Assembly: GCF_013393325.1 (NCBI RefSeq)
Contig: NZ_QJRC01000098.1
Location: 186,001 to 250,000 of the forward strand
Length of the DNA stretch: 64,000 bases
Direction: 5' to 3'
From: Pseudomonas hunanensis
GTDB taxonomy: Bacteria > Pseudomonadota > Gammaproteobacteria > Pseudomonadales > Pseudomonadaceae
The position numbers were made by a program, and so were the translations under genes. The number at the start of each line of letters is the position of its first letter. Position 1 is the first letter of the stretch. This document shows positions 58,971 to 64,000 of the stretch, one piece after another. The notes below the pieces were generated by a model. That model was not told the origin of the DNA and made no database searches. It saw nothing but the letters and a program-made list of their open reading frames with translations.

Positions 58971-60095
58971 ATGACCAGCCCAGCACTCAAAGACCCCGCC
59001 AAGACCCGCGTCATCGTCGGCATGTCCGGCGGCGTGGACTCTTCCGTCTCCGCCCTTCTGCTCATCGAGCAGGGCTACCAGGTGGAAGGGCTGTTCATGA
59101 AGAACTGGGAAGAAGACGACGGCACCGAATACTGCACCGCCCGTGAAGACCTGGCCGACGCCCAGGCCGTGTGCGACCGCATCGGCATCAAGCTGCACAC
59201 CGCCAACTTCGCCGCCGAATACTGGGACAACGTGTTCGAGCACTTCCTTGAAGAATACAAGGCCGGCCGCACGCCCAACCCGGACATCCTCTGCAACCGT
59301 GAAATCAAGTTCAAGGCGTTTCTCGACTACGCCCTGTCGCTGGGTGCCGACCTGATCGCCACCGGCCACTACGTGCGCCGCCGCGACACTGGCGACCTCA
59401 CCGAACTGCTCAAGGGCCTGGACCCGAACAAGGACCAGAGCTACTTCCTGCACGCCGTTGGCGGCAAGGAAATTGCCCGCACCCTATTCCCGGTCGGCGA
59501 GCTGGAAAAACCCGAAGTGCGCGCCATCGCCGAACAACACGGCCTGGCCACCGCCAAGAAAAAGGACTCCACCGGCATCTGCTTCATTGGCGAGCGTCGT
59601 TTCAGCGATTTCCTCAAGCAGTACCTGCCAGCTCAGCCGGGTGACATCGAAACCACCGAAGGTGAAGTGATCGGCCGCCACCACGGCCTGATGTACCACA
59701 CCATCGGCCAGCGGCAGGGCCTGGGCATTGGCGGCCTGAAGGATGCCGGTGACGAGCCGTGGTACGTGTTGCACAAGGACCTGACCCGCAATGTGCTGGT
59801 GGTTGGCCAAGGCAACGAACACCCATGGCTGTTCTCCCGCGCCCTGCTGGCTTCGGAGATTTTCTGGGTGAACCCGATCGACCTCAGCAGCCCGCGCCAG
59901 CTCACCGCCAAGGTGCGTTACCGCCAGAGCGACCAGCAGTGCACCCTCGAACTGACCGAAACCGGCTACCGCGCCGTGTTCGACGAGCCACAGCGCGCCG
60001 TCACCCCAGGCCAGTCGGTGGTGTTCTACGACGGCGAAGTGTGCCTGGGCGGTGGTGTAATCGAAGCCGCCGAGCCGTGGAGCCCGCGCGCATGA
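58971..60095 (+). CDS. mnmA: tRNA 2-thiouridylase MnmA
   Basis: The protein has 374 residues. The PP-loop [12 protein letters not shown] is at residues 17-28. The catalytic Cys are Cys108 (DILCNRE) and Cys204 ([12 protein letters not shown]). It thiolates U34 of Lys, Glu and Gln tRNAs with sulfur from TusE, encoded at 38.9 kb. It overlaps hflD by four bases (ATGA). Confidence 0.96.
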
Positions 60096-60718
60096 GCAAC
60101 CTGCAGGAGCAATTGATTGCCCTGGGCGGCGTATTTCAGGCCGCTGTGCTGGTCGACCGCATTGCCCGCACCGGCCAGGCCAGCGAGGCCAATATCGGCT
60201 GCATGCTGGGCAGCCTGCTGGTACGTGACCCCAAGGACACCCTGGAGGTGTTCGGCGGTGACGACCTGAACCTGCGCGACGGCTACCGCGCGCTGGTCGG
60301 CGCCCTGGAGCGTGACCCCAGCAGCCTGCAGCGCGAGCCACTGCGCTACGCCCTGTCGATGCTGGGCCTGGAGCGCCAACTGAACAAACGTGGCGACCTG
60401 CTTGACACCATCGGCAATCGCCTGCCGCAAATCCAGTCGCAGGCCGAGCATTTCGGCCTGGTTCACGAAAACGTCATCGCTTCCAGCGGAGCCTTGTACC
60501 AGGACACGCTTAGCACCTTGCGCCAGCGCATCCAGGTGCACGGCGACATGCGTTTCCTGCAGCAGGCCAGCAACGCGTCGAAGATTCGCGCCCTGCTGCT
60601 GGCCGGCATCCGTGCCGCGCGCCTGTGGCGCCAGCTGGGTGGACACCGCTGGCAGTTGGTGTTCAGCCGTCGCAAGTTGCTGAACGAACTGTACGATATG
60701 ATGCGCACACCGTCCTGA
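60092..60718 (+). CDS. hflD: Lysogenization regulator HflD homologue
   Basis: The protein has 208 residues, all helical, with [21 protein letters not shown] at the start (partly shown) and [15 protein letters not shown] at the end. E. coli HflD binds lambda CII at the membrane. Its normal role is unclear, but its gene is translationally coupled to mnmA and sits before purB in many species. Confidence 0.93.
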
Positions 60719-60734
60719 AGAAAAACGCCGGACT

Positions 60735-60849
60735 TGTAGGAGCGGCCTTGCGTCGCGAAAGGGCTGCGCGGCAGCCCCAGAATCGCCGCCCCAGCATAGG
60801 TTGCCGGGGCCGCTGCGCGACCCTTTCGCGACGCAAGGCCGCTCCTACA
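60735..60849. repeat. Inverted REP pair between hflD and purB
   Basis: TGTAGGAGCGGCCTTGCGTCG opens and GGCCGCTCCTACA closes two inverted copies, with about 30 bases between. The copies read TTGCGTCGCG where the 58.3 kb pair reads TTGTGTCGCG. Confidence 0.85.
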
Positions 60850-60907
60850 GGCATTTTTCATGTATGATATGCGCCCTTCCAAAAGCCTGACTGTCCGAGA
60901 ACACCCC

Positions 60908-62278
60908 ATGCAGCTTTCTTCGCTCACTGCGGTTTCCCCTGTAGACGGCCGTTATGCCGGCAAAACCCAGGCCTTGCGCCCCATCTTCAGCGAATTCGGC
61001 CTGATCCGTTTCCGCGCCCTGGTCGAAGTGCGCTGGCTGCAGCGCCTGGCCGCCCACCCGCAGATCGGCGAAGTGCCGGCGTTCTCCGCCGAAGCCACCG
61101 CCCTGCTGGACAACCTGGCCAGCGATTTCAAGCTGGAACACGCCGAGCGCGTGAAGGAAATCGAGCGCACCACCAACCACGACGTCAAGGCGATCGAATA
61201 CCTCCTCAAGGAGCAGGCCGCCAAGCTGCCTGAGCTGGCCAAAGTCAGCGAATTCATCCACTTCGCCTGCACCAGCGAGGACATCAACAACCTGTCCCAC
61301 GCCCTGATGCTGCGCGCCGGCCGTGACGACGTGCTGCTGCCGCTGATGCGCCAGATCGCCGACGCCATCCGCGCCCTGGCCCACGCCCACGCCGATGTGC
61401 CGATGCTGTCGCGCACCCACGGCCAGCCGGCTTCGCCGACCACCCTGGGCAAAGAGCTGGCCAACGTCGTGTACCGCCTGGAGCGCCAGATCGCCCAGGT
61501 TGCCGCCGTGCCGCTGCTGGGCAAGATCAACGGCGCCGTGGGCAACTACAACGCCCACCTGTCCGCCTACTCGCAAATCGACTGGGAAGAAAACGCCCGC
61601 GCCTTCATCGAAGACGAGCTGGGCCTGCAGTTCAACCCGTACACCACCCAGATCGAGCCGCACGACTACATCGCCGAGTTGTTCGACGCCATTGCCCGCT
61701 TCAACACCATCCTGATCGACTTCGACCGTGACGTGTGGGGCTACATCTCGCTGGGCTACTTCAAGCAGAAGACCGTTGCCGGCGAAATCGGCTCGTCGAC
61801 CATGCCGCACAAGGTCAACCCGATCGACTTCGAAAACTCCGAAGGCAACCTGGGTATCGCCAACGCGCTGTTCCAGCACCTGGCCAGCAAGCTGCCGATC
61901 TCGCGCTGGCAGCGTGACCTGACCGACTCCACCGTGCTGCGCAACCTGGGCGTGGGCTTTGCCCACAGCGTCATCGCCTATGAAGCCAGCCTGAAGGGCA
62001 TCGGCAAGCTGGAAGTCAACGAAGCCCGCATCGCCGCCGACCTGGACGCCTGCTGGGAAGTGTTGGCCGAGCCGATCCAGACCGTGATGCGCCGCTTCAA
62101 CATCGAAAACCCCTACGAGAAGCTCAAAGAGCTGACCCGTGGCAAGGGCATCACCCCTGAAGCGCTGCTGACCTTCATCGACGGCCTGGACATGCCAGCC
62201 GACGCCAAGGCCGAGCTCAAGCTGCTGACCCCCGCTACCTACATCGGTAACGCGGCAGCCCAGGCCAAACGCATCTAA
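60908..62278 (+). CDS. purB: Adenylosuccinate lyase
   Basis: The ATG at 60908 gives 456 residues. The fumarase-superfamily signature GSSTMPHKVNPIDFE is present, with the catalytic Ser in the preceding loop and His in SRTHGQPASPT. It acts twice in purine synthesis, on SAICAR and on adenylosuccinate, releasing fumarate. The terminator follows at 62295. Confidence 0.97.
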   Translation: MQLSSLTAVSPVDGRYAGKTQALRPIFSEFGLIRFRALVEVRWLQRLAAHPQIGEVPAFSAEATALLDNLASDFKLEHAERVKEIERTTNHDVKAIEYLLKEQAAKLPELAKVSEFIHFACTSEDINNLSHALMLRAGRDDVLLPLMRQIADAIRALAHAHADVPMLSRTHGQPASPTTLGKELANVVYRLERQIAQVAAVPLLGKINGAVGNYNAHLSAYSQIDWEENARAFIEDELGLQFNPYTTQIEPHDYIAELFDAIARFNTILIDFDRDVWGYISLGYFKQKTVAGEIGSSTMPHKVNPIDFENSEGNLGIANALFQHLASKLPISRWQRDLTDSTVLRNLGVGFAHSVIAYEASLKGIGKLEVNEARIAADLDACWEVLAEPIQTVMRRFNIENPYEKLKELTRGKGITPEALLTFIDGLDMPADAKAELKLLTPATYIGNAAAQAKRI

Positions 62279-62294
62279 GCTGACCGTCGCGTAC

Positions 62295-62321
62295 AACGCC
62301 CGGCCTGGCCGGGCGTTTTTA
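62295..62321 (+). terminator. purB terminator
   Basis: AACGCCCGG and CCGGGCGTT pair over nine bases around a short loop, followed by TTTT. Confidence 0.9.
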
Positions 62322-62359
62322 TTCCCGGACGAAAATTACGTTTTTTCAATAGGTTGAAC

Positions 62360-63526
62360 ATGAATCCTGATACTCCACTGCAGCTGCTCGGCGGCATCTC
62401 GGCCCGCGAATTCATGCGCGACTACTGGCAGAAGAAGCCGCTGCTGGTGCGCCAGGCCTTCCCGGACTTCATCAGCCCCATCGACCCCGACGAACTGGCC
62501 GGCCTGGCCCTTGAAGACGAAGTCGAGTCGCGCATCGTGCTGGAGCACGGCGCCCACCCATGGGAACTGCGTCGCGGCCCGTTCAACGAAGACACCTTCG
62601 CCGAGCTGCCGGAAAAGGACTGGACCCTGCTGGTACAGGCCGTGGACCAGTTCGTCCCGGAAGTGGCCGAGCTACTGGAAAACTTCCGCTTCCTGCCCAG
62701 CTGGCGCATTGATGACGTGATGATCAGCTTCGCCGCCCCCGGTGGCAGCGTCGGCCCGCACTTCGACAACTACGACGTGTTCCTGCTGCAGGGCCACGGC
62801 CAGCGCAACTGGAAGATCGGCCAGATGTGCAGCAGCGACAGCCCGCTGCTGGAGCACGCCGACCTGCGTATCCTGGCCGAGTTCGAGCAGAGCGAAGAGT
62901 GGACCCTGGAACCCGGCGACATGCTCTACCTGCCACCGCGCCTGGCCCACTACGGCGTGGCCGTGGACGACTGCCTGACCTACTCGGTAGGCTTCCGCGC
63001 ACCTAGCGCCGCCGAAGTGCTGACCCACTTCACCGACTTCCTGGGCCAGTTCCTGCCCGACGAAGAGCGCTACAGCGACGCTGACGCCCAGCCAGCCAGC
63101 GACCCGCACCAGATCCAGCACGACGCGCTCGACCGCCTCAAGGCGCTGCTCGACAAGCACATGGGCGACAAGGACCTGTTGCTGACCTGGTTCGGCCAAT
63201 TCATGACCGAGCCGCGCTACCCGGAGCAGATCGTCGGCGAAGAGCTGAGCGAGGAAGAGCTGATCGACGCCCTTGAACAAGGCGCCATCCTGATCCGCAA
63301 CCCGAGCGCACGCCTGGCCTGGTCGGAATTCGAAGACGACCTGTTGCTGTTCGCCAGCGGCCGCAGCTGCCCACTGCCGGGCAAATTGCGCGAGCTGCTG
63401 AAGCTGGTATGCGCGGCCGACGCCCTGCACATCGACAACCTGGCAGACTGGCTGCAAGACGAAGATGGCCTTATGCTGGTACAGCAGTTGGTCAAACAGG
63501 GAAGTCTGGGATTCGCCAATGAATAA
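62360..63526 (+). CDS. roxA: Ribosomal protein L16 arginine hydroxylase RoxA (YcfD)
   Basis: The ATG at 62360 gives 388 residues; a TTG two codons upstream is in frame. The JmjC double-stranded helix has Fe ligands His134 and Asp136 (HFDNYD) and His197 (LAHYGV). A winged-helix C-terminal region follows. It hydroxylates an Arg of L16 with 2-oxoglutarate and O2. The end overlaps the next gene by eight bases. Confidence 0.93.
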   Translation: MNPDTPLQLLGGISAREFMRDYWQKKPLLVRQAFPDFISPIDPDELAGLALEDEVESRIVLEHGAHPWELRRGPFNEDTFAELPEKDWTLLVQAVDQFVPEVAELLENFRFLPSWRIDDVMISFAAPGGSVGPHFDNYDVFLLQGHGQRNWKIGQMCSSDSPLLEHADLRILAEFEQSEEWTLEPGDMLYLPPRLAHYGVAVDDCLTYSVGFRAPSAAEVLTHFTDFLGQFLPDEERYSDADAQPASDPHQIQHDALDRLKALLDKHMGDKDLLLTWFGQFMTEPRYPEQIVGEELSEEELIDALEQGAILIRNPSARLAWSEFEDDLLLFASGRSCPLPGKLRELLKLVCAADALHIDNLADWLQDEDGLMLVQQLVKQGSLGFANE

Positions 63527-63947
63527 GATCAGCGTTCGCCTCGCCGACTGGCAGAAAGACAACGCCGACATTCGCCGTATCCGGGAAGCGGTGTTCATTG
63601 CCGAGCAGCACGTGCCACCAGAGCTGGAGTGGGACTCGGATGACCCGACCGCAGCGCACTTCCTGGCCCAGGAAGGCGACTACCCGATCGGTACTGCCCG
63701 CCTGCTGCCTGACGGCACCATTGGCCGGGTATCGGTGCTGAAGGACTGGCGCGGGCTGAAGGTGGGTGACGCGCTGATGAATGCGGTTATCGACGAAGCG
63801 CAGAACCGCGACCTGAAGCAGCAGATGCTCAGCGCCCAGGTACACGCCACACCGTTCTACGAGCGGTTGGGCTTTCGCGTAGTCAGCGAAGAGTTTCTCG
63901 AAGCCGGCATCCCGCATGTGGACATGGTGCGCGACTCGCGCGTCTGA
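63519..63947 (+). CDS. GNAT-family N-acetyltransferase (ElaA-like)
   Basis: The protein has 142 residues starting MNKISVRLAD. The acetyl-CoA loop is DWRGLKVGDALM and the C-terminal motif is FYERLGFRVVSEEFLEAGIPHVDM, shown in part. The last stretch is common in small GNATs near purB. Its start overlaps roxA, so they are co-translated. The acceptor is unknown. Confidence 0.87.
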   Translation: MNKISVRLADWQKDNADIRRIREAVFIAEQHVPPELEWDSDDPTAAHFLAQEGDYPIGTARLLPDGTIGRVSVLKDWRGLKVGDALMNAVIDEAQNRDLKQQMLSAQVHATPFYERLGFRVVSEEFLEAGIPHVDMVRDSRV

Positions 63948-63956
63948 TTCATGACG

Positions 63957-64000
63957 TGTACCGGCCTCTTCGCGGGCAAGCCTGCGAAGAGGCCGGTACA
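63957..64000. repeat. Long REP-type hairpin at the right window edge
   Basis: TGTACCGGCCTCTTCGC and GCGAAGAGGCCGGTACA form a perfect 17-base stem around GGGCAAGCCT. The CGCGGGCAAGCCTGCG centre is the classic P. putida REP core. It follows the GNAT stop by nine bases. Confidence 0.85.

Noticed and set aside
60845..62296. 483-residue minus-strand frame opposite purB
   Set aside because: Gly/Val/Gln-rich shadow of purB.

Overview
The window looks like chromosomal DNA of a Pseudomonas putida-group bacterium. It is GC-rich and carries short palindromic repeats of the TGTAGGAGCGGCC type. It holds a full aerobic nicotinate operon set matching the one described in P. putida, a pcaIJ pair with a PcaR-type box, and the core block tus-cysG-serS-crcB-rarA-lolA-ftsK-aat-bpt-infA-clpA-clpS-cspD-icd-idh-nudJ-mnmA-hflD-purB-roxA in Pseudomonas order. 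No phage, insertion sequence, CRISPR array or rRNA was seen. All identifications rest on reading motifs and remembered family sequences; no search was run.

Region 1 (1-10.7 kb) is accessory and sensory. It has two membrane-bound diguanylate cyclases, small envelope lipoproteins and a glycine-zipper protein, an SLC13-type transporter with RCK_C domains, a TSUP exporter divergent from a LysR regulator, several very small proteins, an SH3-like protein and an exported epoxide-hydrolase-like enzyme. An 89-bp imperfect inverted repeat of unknown nature lies at 10.37-10.46 kb.

Region 2 (10.7-25 kb) is the nicotinate pathway. NicAB (a 2Fe-2S subunit plus a molybdenum subunit fused to three haem-c sites) makes 6-hydroxynicotinate. 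NicC makes 2,5-dihydroxypyridine, NicX opens the ring to N-formylmaleamate, NicD deformylates, NicF deaminates to maleate and NicE isomerises to fumarate. NicT and NicP import the substrate. NicR (MarR) and NicS (TetR) are the regulators, and an XdhC-like cofactor-insertion factor follows.

Region 3 (25-34.7 kb) is a run of aromatic and N-compound catabolic genes. A salicylate 1-hydroxylase (NahG-like), an aromatic-acid MFS importer and a divergent NahR-like regulator form a compact salicylate module. An uncharacterised module follows: an MFS transporter divergent from a cytosine-deaminase-like amidohydrolase, with a LysR gene. A GNAT gene and pcaIJ (3-oxoadipate CoA-transferase) come next. 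Salicylate gives catechol, whose beta-ketoadipate route ends through PcaIJ.

Region 4 (34.7-64 kb) is mainly housekeeping: tRNA-Ser(UGA), a YccA-like protein, a purine permease, the tusDCBE sulfur relay, sirohaem synthesis, serine tRNA charging, fluoride export, replication restart, lipoprotein carriage, chromosome translocation, the N-degron transferases next to ClpA/ClpS, two unrelated isocitrate dehydrogenases transcribed divergently, tRNA thiolation, adenylosuccinate lyase and the ribosomal oxygenase RoxA. The most interesting unexplained items are the CodA-like/MFS/LysR module, the promoter repeats before the nahR-like gene, the 27-residue membrane protein with its downstream hairpin and terminator, and the large inverted repeat near 10.4 kb.
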